Below, piece after piece: positions 31,373-43,759 of a stretch of 45,696 nt of DNA. The DNA lies in the NCBI GenBank assembly GCA_903847405.1, contig CAINDP010000010.1, positions 1 through 45,696 on the forward strand, given 5' to 3'. The position numbers were made by a program, and so were the translations under genes. The notes under the pieces were generated by a model. It had not been told where the DNA came from, did not search any database, and saw only the letters and a list, made by a program, of their open reading frames with translations. Source of the DNA: an uncultured Myxococcales bacterium. GTDB taxonomy: Bacteria; Myxococcota_A; UBA9042; DTJE01. Every line of letters starts with the position of its first letter. Position 1 is the stretch's first letter.

Positions 31373-32536
31373 CTATGCCGGCCGGTACGGGCGCCCGGTC
31401 ATCGACGACACCACCAGCGCCTTCCGCTCGTCCAGGCTCCCGATCAAGACCGCACCGACCACCCGCCCCGCCGCATCCATCCGGACACGCCGGTACACGT
31501 CGCCCTCCCGGAACGACTCCTCCCGGTCGAACGGCGCGGCCAGGTCGCCGATGCTGAACACCGCGACGTCCGTGATCTTCAGGGTCGTCTGCCGCATCGA
31601 GCCCGCATAGGCGACCGGCGCACCGGCCAGCGACGCCCCGGCCGCCTTCCCCTGGTCGCCCCCGGCGCTCCAGAAACCGTACAGCCCGGTCCGGTGCTCG
31701 GCGCAATCGCCCGCCGCCCAGATCCCCGGGGCCGAGGTCCGCAGGCCGTCGTCCACCCGGATCCCCTTGTCCACGGCCAACCCGCATTCCCGGGCCAGCG
31801 CCGTGTCGGGCCGCACGCCCGCCGACACCACCACCAGGTCCCCGGGCAGGCGTTCCCCGCCCTTCACGGACACCCGGACGGCCCCGTCCTCCGCAGGCTC
31901 CACCGCCTCGACGCCCGACGCCAGCCGGAAGGAAACGCCCCGCCGCTCCATGATCCCCTGCAGCACGGCGCCGCCCTCGGCGTCCACCTGCCGCGGCAGC
32001 AGCCAGGGCGCCGCCTCGACGACCGTCACCGACATGCCCGCTCCGGCCAGCGACGCCGACAGTTCCAGCCCCAGCAGCCCGCCGCCCACGACCACGCAGC
32101 GTCCGCCCTGTCCCGCCCGTCGCCGCAGTTCCAGGGCGTCGTCCATCCGGCGAAGGGTCGTCACCGCCGGCAGGTCCGCCCCCGGGAACGGCGGCACGAA
32201 GGGCCGCGCGCCCACGGCCAGCAGCAGGCCGTCGTACGGGATCCGTTCGCCGCCCGCGACGTGCAGTTCCCCCCCGGCCGGGTCGATTCCTTCGACACGT
32301 GCGCCGCGCCGCATCTCGATGCGCTGCTCGTCGTACCAGGCGTCCAGGCGCAGGAACAGGCCCTCCGGCCCGCTGCGGCCGTCCACCACCTCGCCGATCC
32401 GGATGCGCGAGTAGTACGGCCAGGGCTCGTCGGTCAGGACGAGGATCCGCGCGGTTTCGTCACGCGCCCGGATCGCCGTCGCGGCCTCGATGCCCGCCAC
32501 GCCGCCGCCCACGACCACGCTGGTGCGCCCGCTCAT
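31373..32536 (-). CDS. FAD-dependent NAD(P)H:rubredoxin oxidoreductase-like protein
   Basis: Product of 387 residues with two dinucleotide-binding folds: FAD site [17 protein letters not shown] at the start, NAD(P)H site [21 protein letters not shown] near the middle, and the second FAD motif [11 protein letters not shown]. The ATG overlaps the rubredoxin stop by 4 bases (ATGA). This coupling supports the reading as a rubredoxin reductase over nitrite-reductase-like or ferredoxin-reductase-like alternatives in the same superfamily. It would pass electrons from NAD(P)H to rubredoxin, and from there to the ferritin-like protein encoded 31 bases downstream. Confidence 0.9.
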   Translation of the reverse strand: MSGRTSVVVGGGVAGIEAATAIRARDETARILVLTDEPWPYYSRIRIGEVVDGRSGPEGLFLRLDAWYDEQRIEMRRGARVEGIDPAGGELHVAGGERIPYDGLLLAVGARPFVPPFPGADLPAVTTLRRMDDALELRRRAGQGGRCVVVGGGLLGLELSASLAGAGMSVTVVEAAPWLLPRQVDAEGGAVLQGIMERRGVSFRLASGVEAVEPAEDGAVRVSVKGGERLPGDLVVVSAGVRPDTALARECGLAVDKGIRVDDGLRTSAPGIWAAGDCAEHRTGLYGFWSAGGDQGKAAGASLAGAPVAYAGSMRQTTLKITDVAVFSIGDLAAPFDREESFREGDVYRRVRMDAAGRVVGAVLIGSLDERKALVVSSMTGRPYRPA

Positions 32537-32712
32537 GTCGGGGCCCCGCCCTGGCTGTCCTCGGGCTCGAACATCTCCTTGGCCGCACCGCACTCCGGGC
32601 AGGTCCACCCCTCGGGCAGGTCCTCGAAGGGGGTTCCGGCCGGGATGCCGCCGATCGGATCGCCCTTGCTGGGGTCGTAGGCGTAACCGCACACCAGGCA
32701 GACGTGTTTCAT
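32533..32712 (-). CDS. Rubredoxin
   Basis: Product of 59 residues. It has both iron-binding CxxC pairs, [10 protein letters not shown] and CPECGAAKE, with the usual [15 protein letters not shown] between them. One Fe is held by four Cys; the protein carries single electrons in the cytoplasm. GGAGGAAC precedes the ATG. Its stop overlaps the reductase start (ATGA), and the lipid-kinase gene ends 22 bases upstream. The following reductase and ferritin-like genes complete a short chain from NAD(P)H to peroxide or oxygen. Confidence 0.96.
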   Translation of the reverse strand: MKHVCLVCGYAYDPSKGDPIGGIPAGTPFEDLPEGWTCPECGAAKEMFEPEDSQGGAPT

Positions 32713-32734
32713 TGTGGCCGTTCCTCCGTCCGTA

Positions 32735-33781
32735 TTACAGGAACCTCAACAACCGGACGGCCTCGGGGACCACCCGGAACTCCACTTTTTCCCGCATTCC
32801 CGCCACGTCGCCGGCCACCTGGAACGGCACCGGCTGCGAGTACTCCAGCCGCACCTCAGACGCGTAGAAGTCGTGCAGCCCCTCGGCGCTGAAGGTCCCG
32901 TCCCACACCTTGTGGATCTGCAGAAGGCTCCAGGACAGGGGGACGTTGGACACCCGCAACTGCATGAATCCCGGGTGTCGATCGGCCCAGGGCAGCAGGC
33001 GCATCCCGTAGCCGTAGGTGGGCGTCGTACCGGCCACCGTCGCGACCGCCGGTCCCTCGTACAGGATGTCCCCGGCGCCATAGGCCCGGCCCCGGACGCC
33101 CTCTGCCCCGATCCGCCAGGCCTCCACGCCCAGGTTCGTGATGCGGACCGTCAGGTTCCGCCCCTCGACGAAGCCCTTGATGTGCCGCGGCGCGGTCGCA
33201 CCGAAGAACGCGAAGAAGTACCCGCCCACGTTCTGGAACAGGGGCTTCAGGCGCCCGGCCCCGAAACGCGTCTTGACATCCACGTAATCGTTCAGGATTT
33301 CCGCATCCACACCCAGGCTGGCGAAGGGGAAGAGGTGCCCCTCGACGTCCACCAGCGAAATGGTCCAGGTGTCCAGCGAGGGGTTCGTGACGTAGGTCTT
33401 GAGGTCCTGGATGGGATTGCCCGACGACACCAGCAGCGACAGGGCGTTGCCGGTGCCCAGCGACAGGACGCCCAGGGCCGGCAGCGGCGGCCGCTCAGGG
33501 CGGGCCAGGGAGGCGCGCCAGAGGGCGTTGATCAACTGCACCACGGTCCCGTCGCCGCCCCCCGTGAAGACCGTGGGATAGCGCCGATCCAGGATGGTCC
33601 GGGCGAACTGGTCGCCGTCCTCGGGCGTGGACGCGAAGAAGATGTCGTCCGGCGGCACCAGTTCCTCGATCTGTCCCACGATGTCCGCCGAGACCCGTCG
33701 CGCGTTGGAATTCAGGTAGATGGCGAAAGGCCCGATCGGCACTCCAAGTCTTCCCCCGGCCCTGCGAGAGCCGTCTTCCAT
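32735..33781 (-). CDS. Diacylglycerol kinase-family lipid kinase
   Basis: Product of 348 residues from the [14 protein letters not shown] opens the first strand, [15 protein letters not shown] is the nucleotide motif [15 protein letters not shown] matches the second family motif, and [10 protein letters not shown] the third. The family phosphorylates diacylglycerol or sphingosine-like lipids at the membrane. The ATG (33781) begins only 10 bases after a TACACT -10-like element, so transcripts may be nearly leaderless; an alternative GTG at 33742, 13 codons in, has GGGGGAA upstream and also fits. It is the first gene of the long minus-strand set that runs toward the vertex/aldolase genes. Confidence 0.85.
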   Translation of the reverse strand: MEDGSRRAGGRLGVPIGPFAIYLNSNARRVSADIVGQIEELVPPDDIFFASTPEDGDQFARTILDRRYPTVFTGGGDGTVVQLINALWRASLARPERPPLPALGVLSLGTGNALSLLVSSGNPIQDLKTYVTNPSLDTWTISLVDVEGHLFPFASLGVDAEILNDYVDVKTRFGAGRLKPLFQNVGGYFFAFFGATAPRHIKGFVEGRNLTVRITNLGVEAWRIGAEGVRGRAYGAGDILYEGPAVATVAGTTPTYGYGMRLLPWADRHPGFMQLRVSNVPLSWSLLQIHKVWDGTFSAEGLHDFYASEVRLEYSQPVPFQVAGDVAGMREKVEFRVVPEAVRLLRFL

Positions 33782-33791
33782 CGAGGGCGAA

Positions 33792-33797
33792 AGTGTA
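33792..33797 (-). promoter_or_regulatory. Possible -10 element of the lipid kinase gene
   Basis: TACACT on the minus strand preceded by TGTGA, 10 bases before the ATG at 33781. No clear -35. Confidence 0.35.
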
Positions 33798-33994
33798 TCA
33801 CAGCCGCCTTCCGCCGCGGCCCCAGGGCGACCCTCGGCCCGGCCCCGGGCCGCCCCGCCGGTGCGACGCATCCGGAACCGTCCCGCAGGGGGCTCCCTTC
33901 CCGGGCCCCGGGGAATTCCCGATCGACCGGCGGGTTTGCCCTCTCGGGTTCACGGCCTCGTCCGGCAGCAGATCGGCCCCGGACGGGCGTTTCC

Positions 33995-34023
33995 TTGAAG
34001 TGGCCGATCCCGTGTGCTAGCGT
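33995..34023 (+). promoter_or_regulatory. Promoter of the S41 protease gene
   Basis: TTGAAG (33995-34000), a 17-base spacer and TAGCGT (34018-34023) with an extended TGC just before it. Transcription would begin about 20 bases before the TTG start at 34049. Confidence 0.5.
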
Positions 34024-34048
34024 GCTGCGTTGGAATCGGAGGTACTCC

Positions 34049-35908
34049 TTGAGGTTTCCGACATTCAGTGCAACGGCCCTGGGCGCCCTGTTCGCCACCT
34101 TCGCATGGGGGGGGTGCTCGACTGCGGCTCCGGCATCGCTGACGGAACCCACGTCCATCCGGCTGGCCGCGCGTCAGCCCGTCGCCCTGACGGCCGCGGC
34201 GCCGACCCCCGACAAGATGGGCGACGACGTCGATGACGAAGAGGAAAAGGACTACTGGGAAGGCGTGGACTTCGGCCCCGAGGACTTCGCCGAGGTCCGG
34301 CGCTTCGTGAAGTTCTTCTACATCGACCCGGGCTACGACAAGCACCTGGCGTGGCTGACGGCGGCCAGTTTCGCCCTGCGCACGATGGAACCGTCCCGGG
34401 AGGCGGTCCCCGAGGACTGGTGGCGCCGCAAGCAGGCCGAGGCCAAGGAGCGCAAGCGCTGGGAAGGCGAGCCGGAACGCCTGCGGAAGGGCGATCTGTT
34501 CCTGGTGGCCCGCCTGGCCAAGGACGGCCTGGACCTGCCCAAGGGCACCCTGACCCCGAACCAGATCCGGGCCCGGAAGGCCGAGTACCGGCAGCGCAAT
34601 TCGGAACTGGACCGCGCCTGGGCACGCGTCCCCTTCACCGAGGCCGACTTCGACCGGGTGATGGACTGGATCAAGGCGCAGCCGGGCGCCAAGCCGGACT
34701 TCAAGCCCAGCAAGTTCTTCGTGGCGGCGGCCCAGGGCTACCTGGCGTCCCTGGACCCCCACTCGACGATCGTGTCGGCCAAGGCCTGGGACGAAAGCAC
34801 CCGCACGACCACCGACGGCTCCTTCGAGGGCATCGGCGCCGTCCTGATGAAGCGCGGCGACGACATCCTGGTGGAAAACCCCATGGAGGGCCAGCCGGCC
34901 TTCAAGGCGGGCCTGCGGGCCGGCGACGTCGTGGTGTCCGTGGACGGCAAGGCCGTCGGCGGCCTGGAACTGCAGAAGGTGGTCAAGCGCATCCGCGGGT
35001 CCAAGGGCTCGACGGTGGTGCTGGCCGTCCGGCGCCTGGGCGAGCCCCGGGACCTCACGTTCGCAATCGTCCGCGACCACATCGAGGTCAAGAACGTCCA
35101 GGCCCACATGCTGGATCGCCACCCCGACGTCGGCTACGTCAAGGTCACCGGCTTCGTCCCCTCGACCCGCGAAGCGGTCCAGCAGGCCGTGGACACCCTG
35201 AAGTCCCAGACGAAGGGCGGACGCCTGCGCGGGCTGGTGCTGGACATGCGCGGCAACTCGGGCGGGCTGCTGCAGGAATCGGTGGACATGGCCGACGACT
35301 TCCTGGACGACGGCGTCATCGTCAGCGTCAAGAACCCCAGCGACCGGGACGAGGTCTTCAAGGCCGAGCCGGGTTCCTGGACCTTCCCCACCGTGGTCCT
35401 GGTCAACGACGGCAGCGCTTCCGCGGCCGAGATCCTCGCCAGCGCCCTGCAGGAAAACCGCCGCGCCCTGGTCGTGGGCGATCGGACCTTCGGCAAGGCG
35501 TCGGTCCAGACCCTCCTGAACCCCCTGCTGCGCCGCGACTACTACATCAAATTGACGGTCGCCCGGTACTACGCGCCCTCGGGCCGGACGATCCAGGTCA
35601 CCGGCGTGGTCCCGGACATCACCGTGCCGCCCGCACCGGGCGAGCAACCCCCCGTCGGCTTCCGTGAGGAGGACCTGCACCATCACCTGTCGCGCCTGTC
35701 CGGCGAGTACAAGTCCCCGAACCTGCTGCTGACGAAGAAGGTGCTGGCCTGCGACAAGCGGACGGGCATCGGCGACCAGGTGGCCAAGGCGGACCCGCAT
35801 CCGCAGGTCAAGCCGGACTACCCGTTGCTGAAGGCCGCGGACTACCTGGAGTGCGTGATGTCGTTCGAGGACGGGGCCCCGCCGTCGGACACGGCCGTCA
35901 GCCGATAG
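34049..35908 (+). CDS. S41-family C-terminal processing protease, lipoprotein
   Basis: Product of 619 residues. The TTG start is chosen because GGAGG lies 6 bases upstream and because it gives a lipoprotein signal ending FAWGGC (Cys23 or so). An acidic spacer and a long helical N-terminal domain precede a PDZ domain at ~270-360 (NPMEGQPAFKAGLRAGDVVVSVDG). The S41 protease domain follows: LDMRGNSGGLLQES, NDGSASAAEILASAL with catalytic Ser458, and GDRTFGKASVQ with Lys483. These enzymes trim the C termini of envelope proteins and, in other bacteria, control murein hydrolases. The Lys and Ser are 25 residues apart, as in E. coli Tsp. No adaptor gene (NlpI/LbcA-like) is adjacent. Confidence 0.92.
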   Translation: MRFPTFSATALGALFATFAWGGCSTAAPASLTEPTSIRLAARQPVALTAAAPTPDKMGDDVDDEEEKDYWEGVDFGPEDFAEVRRFVKFFYIDPGYDKHLAWLTAASFALRTMEPSREAVPEDWWRRKQAEAKERKRWEGEPERLRKGDLFLVARLAKDGLDLPKGTLTPNQIRARKAEYRQRNSELDRAWARVPFTEADFDRVMDWIKAQPGAKPDFKPSKFFVAAAQGYLASLDPHSTIVSAKAWDESTRTTTDGSFEGIGAVLMKRGDDILVENPMEGQPAFKAGLRAGDVVVSVDGKAVGGLELQKVVKRIRGSKGSTVVLAVRRLGEPRDLTFAIVRDHIEVKNVQAHMLDRHPDVGYVKVTGFVPSTREAVQQAVDTLKSQTKGGRLRGLVLDMRGNSGGLLQESVDMADDFLDDGVIVSVKNPSDRDEVFKAEPGSWTFPTVVLVNDGSASAAEILASALQENRRALVVGDRTFGKASVQTLLNPLLRRDYYIKLTVARYYAPSGRTIQVTGVVPDITVPPAPGEQPPVGFREEDLHHHLSRLSGEYKSPNLLLTKKVLACDKRTGIGDQVAKADPHPQVKPDYPLLKAADYLECVMSFEDGAPPSDTAVSR

Positions 35909-35930
35909 CCTGCAGGCTTCCCGGAAAAAC

Positions 35931-37904
<1,974 letters not shown>

Positions 37905-37942
37905 GGGGTCCTCCTGTGGGAGCGGGGCGGGCACGGTCCGGC

Positions 37943-39490
<1,548 letters not shown>

Positions 39491-39607
39491 GGTTGGATCC
39501 TCCATTGAACGGCGCCCGCCGAGCCTGCCCGGCGAGGCCCGCAGCATCCTCCAGGCCGGCGATTTTTTCAACCTGTGTGGGGGGTCAGGGAAGACATTGG
39601 GATGCCG

Positions 39608-39649
39608 GTGCCCGCGCTCGTACCCGTACCCGAACCCGTACCCGTACCC
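39608..39649. repeat. Second hexamer array (GGGTAC on the minus strand)
   Basis: On the minus strand: two GGGTAC units, GGGTTC, two more GGGTAC units, then GAGCGC and GGGCAC, all in register. It lies between the zinc-ribbon stop and the P5C dehydrogenase start, and uses the same hexamer as the array at 27018-27071, but in the opposite orientation. Confidence 0.75.
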
Positions 39650-39665
39650 GGCTCGGCCCTTGGCC

Positions 39666-39986
39666 CTACCGGCCGAACCGCAGGCGGTAGACGTCCATGT
39701 CGACGACGGAATCGTCGGCCATGCAGTCGCCGCAGTGGTCCACCTTCAGGATCACGCCACGGACGTCCTCGAAGTCGTACCCGTTTTCGGCCAGGAAGGC
39801 CCGCGCCGTTCCGGGGTTCAACGTCAGGCGCTTGTGGCAGTTGCGGCAGAACAGCGTCGTTTCCAACGGATCGCCGCAGTCGCTGCAGATGAAGTTGTCG
39901 GGCGTCTTGCCTTGCTTTCCACAGACAACGCAGTGTCCGAGGTCCACGGTTTCCTCGAGTCGGGAGGCTATGGCCGTTCGTCCCAT
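39666..39986 (-). CDS. Zinc-ribbon protein with four CxxC motifs
   Basis: Product of 106 residues. Four CxxC pairs occur in order: CVVCGKQ, CSDCGDP, CRNCHKR and CGDCMADD, enough for two zinc sites. An RNA- or protein-binding role is usual for such small ribbons, but I recognise no named family; the last third (AENGYDFEDVRGVILKVDHC) looks like a small alpha/beta unit. No RBS precedes the ATG at 39986. A well-formed -10 element ends 7 bases upstream, so the transcript probably begins at or next to the ATG. It is divergent from mpl and shares a short promoter region with it. Confidence 0.75.
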   Translation of the reverse strand: MGRTAIASRLEETVDLGHCVVCGKQGKTPDNFICSDCGDPLETTLFCRNCHKRLTLNPGTARAFLAENGYDFEDVRGVILKVDHCGDCMADDSVVDMDVYRLRFGR

Positions 39987-39993
39987 CGAGGGG

Positions 39994-40023
39994 AGGATAC
40001 GGCGGCCCGCGGTCGAACGCCAA
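39994..40023 (-). promoter_or_regulatory. Promoter of the zinc-ribbon gene, probably giving a leaderless mRNA
   Basis: On the minus strand TTGGCG (40023-40018), an 18-base spacer and TATCCT (39999-39994). The ATG follows after 7 bases, where transcription should start. Confidence 0.55.
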
Positions 40024-40054
40024 GTTGCCGACACCGCAGGAATCCGACACCTGC

Positions 40055-40084
40055 TTGGCCCCTGACGACGCCCCCGCCTACACT
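40055..40084 (+). promoter_or_regulatory. Promoter of mpl
   Basis: TTGGCC (40055-40060), an 18-base spacer and TACACT (40079-40084), 27 bases before the ATG at 40112. Confidence 0.5.
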
Positions 40085-40111
40085 GCAGAAGTCCTGAAGG
40101 GGAACGCGACC

Positions 40112-41542
40112 ATGGCATCGACGATCGAGGGCGTCCGGAAGGTCCACGTCATGGGCGTGGGCGGCACGGCGATGTCGGCGGTGGCCGGCCTGTTCCGCGA
40201 AGCGGGCTGCGAGGTCCGCGGGTCCGAGGGCGCGGCGCCCTACCCGCCCGTCAGCACCCTGCTGGAACGCCTGGGCATCCCGGTGATGCACCCCTACGGC
40301 CCCGACAACCTGGCCTGGGATCCCGACCTGATCATCGTCGGCAACGTGATCCGCCGGGTGAATCCCGAGGCCGTCGCCGTCCTGGAGTCCGGCCGCGCCT
40401 ACCTGTCGTTCCCCCAGGCCATGCACCGGCACTTCCTGGCCGGCCGCACGTCGCTGGTGATCGCCGGCACCCACGGCAAGACCACCACCACGTCCCTGAT
40501 CTGCCACCTGCTGCACACCATGGGCTTCGACCCGTCGTTCCTGGTGGGCGGCGTGCCCCTGGACTTCGGCGTCAACTACCGCCTGGGCGCCGGCCCGCAC
40601 TTCGTCATCGAGGGCGACGAGTACGACACCGCCTTCTTCGACAAGGGTCCGAAGTTCCTGCACTATGCCCCGCGAGCCGCCATCATCAACAACGTGGAAT
40701 TCGACCACGCGGACATCTTCAAGGACCTGGACGCGGTCATCGCGGCCTTCGCGAAATTTGCGGCCCTGGTGCCGGCCGGCGCGCCGCTGCTGGTCCCCGA
40801 CGGCGACCCGAACGTCCCGCGGGTGCTGGCCGACGCGGGCGCGACGGGCATTACCTTCGGCCTGGGCCGCGGGCAGTGGCAGGCCACCGACGTTTCGCAT
40901 GCCGCCGGCCGGACGCGGTTCACGCTGCGGCGGGACGGCCGCGCGGCGGGCGCCTTCGAAACGCCGCTGATCGGCGACCACAACCTGAAGAACACCGTGG
41001 CCGCCCTGGCACTGCTGCACGAGGTCGGCGCGGTGACGGCGGCACTGCCCGCGGCACTGACGTCGTTCCAGGGCATCAAGAAGCGCCAGGAGGTCAAGGG
41101 CGCCATCGGCGGGGTCACGGTCATCGACGACTTCGCCCACCACCCGACGGCGGTCCGCGAAACGATGCGGGCCGTGCGGCAGGCCTACCCGGGCGCCCGC
41201 CTGATCGCCCTGTTCGAGCCCGAGTCCAACACCTCGCGCCGCCGGGTCTTCCAGGCAGAATACGCCGAGGCCTTCGCCGAGGCCGACGTGATGCTGTTCT
41301 ACAAGCCCTTCGAGAAGGCCGACAACCTGGCCCCCGAGGAGCGCATCGACATGGACCGCCTGGTGGCCGACATCGCGGCCCGGGGCACGCCCTCGCGCAT
41401 GATCCCCGACATCGACGCGCTGGCCGACGAGGCCGCGGGCCTGGCGAAACCCGGCGACGTCATCCTGGGCATGAGCGGCCGCGATTTCCAGGGCGTGCAC
41501 GCCCGGGTGCTGGCGGCGTTGATGGCGAAGGCGGGGGGCTGA
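40112..41542 (+). CDS. mpl: UDP-N-acetylmuramate:L-alanyl-gamma-D-glutamyl-meso-diaminopimelate ligase
   Basis: Product of 476 residues. It is a Mur ligase: VHVMGVGGTAMSAVAGLF in the UDP-binding domain, the ATP loop GTHGKTTTTSLI (119-130), EGDEYDTAFFDKGPKF and NVEFDHADIF, and the C-terminal DDFAHHPTAVRETM. The EGDEYD segment and the tripeptide-recognition features are those of Mpl rather than MurC. The enzyme joins recycled tripeptide to UDP-MurNAc, so cell-wall peptides are reused. nagZ of the same pathway is at 2631. GGGGAA precedes the ATG. It converges on the large lipoprotein gene. Confidence 0.94.
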   Translation: MASTIEGVRKVHVMGVGGTAMSAVAGLFREAGCEVRGSEGAAPYPPVSTLLERLGIPVMHPYGPDNLAWDPDLIIVGNVIRRVNPEAVAVLESGRAYLSFPQAMHRHFLAGRTSLVIAGTHGKTTTTSLICHLLHTMGFDPSFLVGGVPLDFGVNYRLGAGPHFVIEGDEYDTAFFDKGPKFLHYAPRAAIINNVEFDHADIFKDLDAVIAAFAKFAALVPAGAPLLVPDGDPNVPRVLADAGATGITFGLGRGQWQATDVSHAAGRTRFTLRRDGRAAGAFETPLIGDHNLKNTVAALALLHEVGAVTAALPAALTSFQGIKKRQEVKGAIGGVTVIDDFAHHPTAVRETMRAVRQAYPGARLIALFEPESNTSRRRVFQAEYAEAFAEADVMLFYKPFEKADNLAPEERIDMDRLVADIAARGTPSRMIPDIDALADEAAGLAKPGDVILGMSGRDFQGVHARVLAALMAKAGG

Positions 41543-41569
41543 GGGCGGCGGGCCGGACCGGTTCCCGGG

Positions 41570-43576
41570 TTACTGTCGGGTTCCGTAGAAGGTGGCGTCC
41601 GGCGAGTAGTCGTAGCCGCCCACCGTCACCGTGGCGTCCCACAGGCACTGCTGGCCGATGGTATTCCCGCCCAGGGCGTCGAACTTCATGTCGCCGTTCT
41701 TGTCGGATATCGCGCAGGGCTGGTCGGCGGTGTACGTCCCGCCGGCCACGGGCGTGCCGAACGTGAAGGTGCTGGTGGGCGTGTCCAGTCCGGTCAGGAA
41801 GCCGCGGATGTAGGGGCCGGCCGTGGTGATCAGGGAGTCGCAGGCTCCCTCGACGAAGTTCACGCCCAGGGCGTCGCCGGTCTGAGCGACCAGATTCACC
41901 GCGAAGTCGTGGCAGCAGGTCCCGGACTGCAGGCACGCCCTGCCGGCCAGCAACGCGCCGATCATCGCCTCGAACGAATCCACGGCGGGAAGGCCGTCGG
42001 ACCCGTCGCCGAACATCCTGGGCAGCAGGAACTTTTCCATCACGAAGTCGATCAAGGCGCCGTACTTCAGGCCCACGGCGTGCTTCGTAATGGCCAGTTT
42101 CGTGTTCTTTTCCACCAGGCGGGCCTCGATGTCCGCGGTGATCCCGCCCACGCCCGACATCGAGGCCAGCGACAGCGTGACCGTGCCGCAGGTGGGGTTG
42201 GTGGGGAGACACGCCGAGGGCGGGATCCACTGGAGTAGGGCGGAGTGCCATCGTTCCGTGCAGCCTCCGGTCGCGATCAGACCGGTGCCGTCCGGCTCTG
42301 CCTTGCAGGTCGTCGTGGACAGCAGCATGAAGTTCCGAAGGATGTCGCCGGTGTTCGAACCCGGGTCGACGAATGACATGCAGGTCAAAGGGTTCGACGG
42401 GTCCGGGCACTGGCTGTTCCGCAGGCTCATCAACTGCGCGTCGATGATGCCCTGGGCGATCGTTCCGATGCTGGTCAGGTTGGCGATGTCGGGGTTGGCG
42501 ACGTCGACAAAGATGTCGCTGCACAGTTGCTGGAGCGGCCCGCCGTTCTGCCCCCAGACCCCCGGATCGCACATCAACTTGAGTACCGTGCTGGTCGGGC
42601 TCTGCACGAAGTCGATGATGAAGTTGATCACCGTCCTCGCCATCGACGGCATGCCCGCCTCCAGGTCGAGGGTCGTGGTGACGTCGTACGATCCGACGAT
42701 CTTCGGCGGGATGTCGTCCAGTGGGCACTCGACGTACCGCTTGGCACCGGACTCGACCGTCACGTCGTCCACGCAGCCATAGGCGCGCTTGACGTCCGAA
42801 CCCGGTTCCGTGGCGTAGCAGTAGACCGTGTACGACTGCGTCAGTTCGGTATCCAGGTTCTTCAGCGTTTCGAACTTGGCGGTCAGCAGGATGTTGATCG
42901 GGCCCCGTCCGTCGTGCGCCGTCGGGAGAGCCTCCGCCTTGAGGCTGTCGCACCGGGCCTTCGAGGGGTCCGTCTTCTTGAAGAGGCGTATGTACCCCAG
43001 GCTGACCTGCGGGTGCACACCGACGTACTCGGCAAACCCGACGGTCAGCGGAACCTTGACTATCCCGTTTACGTGCACCATGAACGTCAGGCAATTGCCG
43101 TCGGCCACGCACGCCTCGACGATGCACTCGCCGCCCATCGCACTTTGCGGAGAGCTCAGCACGACCGAGGCAATCCCGTCGGCATCGGTCCCGACAGACG
43201 CGAGGTCGAGTTGGCAGAGGTTGTCGTCGTCCTCCACTTCCGTGAAGGTGACGTTCGTGCCGGCACCCACGTCGTCGCAGGCCGTAACCTTGACCCGGAC
43301 ATCCCGTTGGCCGTTGTAGACAACCTCCAGGTGATATCCGTTCGCGGGGTCGTCCATCAGATCGACGTAGCCCATCACCAGCGGGCAGTCGCCGCCGTCC
43401 GGCGCGTCCCCCACGACATCCCCGGGAAGCGTCGAATCGGGCACGTCCCCCAGCACGTCGGGGCCGACGACGATATCGACCCCTTCGCTCGAGGTCTCGA
43501 AGCAGCCCGCGGCCACGACGCCCAGGCCGGCCGCGAACAGCACCACCCCCAGCCGATTCACGCGTTGGATTCGCAT
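41570..43576 (-). CDS. Large secreted lipoprotein of unknown function
   Basis: Product of 668 residues. The signal peptide ends VVAAGC (Cys25), so it is a lipoprotein, then an Asp/Gly/Pro-rich spacer (DVLGDVPDSTLPGDVVGD). The first ~250 residues contain beta-rich, Cys-poor units (VYNGQRDVRVKVTACDD; VGTDADGIASVVLS) of the kind seen in immunoglobulin-like bacterial repeats. The rest has scattered Cys pairs (CCHDFAVNLV; GCTERWH) and no catalytic motif I can name. Comparable proteins occur in predatory and gliding deltaproteobacteria with no known role. The ATG at 43576 is preceded by a G-rich RBS; the long upstream extension of the frame is antisense to the DUF1015 gene and is not coding. Confidence 0.82.
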   Translation of the reverse strand: MRIQRVNRLGVVLFAAGLGVVAAGCFETSSEGVDIVVGPDVLGDVPDSTLPGDVVGDAPDGGDCPLVMGYVDLMDDPANGYHLEVVYNGQRDVRVKVTACDDVGAGTNVTFTEVEDDDNLCQLDLASVGTDADGIASVVLSSPQSAMGGECIVEACVADGNCLTFMVHVNGIVKVPLTVGFAEYVGVHPQVSLGYIRLFKKTDPSKARCDSLKAEALPTAHDGRGPINILLTAKFETLKNLDTELTQSYTVYCYATEPGSDVKRAYGCVDDVTVESGAKRYVECPLDDIPPKIVGSYDVTTTLDLEAGMPSMARTVINFIIDFVQSPTSTVLKLMCDPGVWGQNGGPLQQLCSDIFVDVANPDIANLTSIGTIAQGIIDAQLMSLRNSQCPDPSNPLTCMSFVDPGSNTGDILRNFMLLSTTTCKAEPDGTGLIATGGCTERWHSALLQWIPPSACLPTNPTCGTVTLSLASMSGVGGITADIEARLVEKNTKLAITKHAVGLKYGALIDFVMEKFLLPRMFGDGSDGLPAVDSFEAMIGALLAGRACLQSGTCCHDFAVNLVAQTGDALGVNFVEGACDSLITTAGPYIRGFLTGLDTPTSTFTFGTPVAGGTYTADQPCAISDKNGDMKFDALGGNTIGQQCLWDATVTVGGYDYSPDATFYGTRQ

Positions 43577-43604
43577 TCCCCCCCAGACGTTTCGATGCCC
43601 GGAC

Positions 43605-43610
43605 AGTATA
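43605..43610 (-). promoter_or_regulatory. -10 element of the large lipoprotein gene
   Basis: TATACT on the minus strand, 28 bases before the ATG at 43576. No recognisable -35. Confidence 0.35.
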
Positions 43611-43725
43611 TTCCTTTCGCCCCCATCGGCGCCTGCCCCCGAACCCATGATTCCCCCGGCAAATGATCGGAACCCGATGGAATCTGCCGGCAGGGTCCTT
43701 CTTCCCCTTCCTTCGCAGGGTGTGC

Positions 43726-43731
43726 TAGGTT
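43726..43731 (+). promoter_or_regulatory. -10 element of the DUF1015 gene
   Basis: TAGGTT with an extended TGC before it, 28 bases before the ATG at 43760. It resembles the -10 of the S41 protease gene (TGCTAGCGT versus TGCTAGGTT). No clear -35. Confidence 0.35.
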
Positions 43732-43759
43732 TCGCCCGTTCGTTACAGCGAGGCAGTTG

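Noticed and set aside
35907-35918. Palindrome AGCCTGCAGGCT between convergent protease and metG genes as a terminator
   Set aside because: A perfect 12-base palindrome leaves only a 4-bp stem with a loop, and there is no T-run; too weak.
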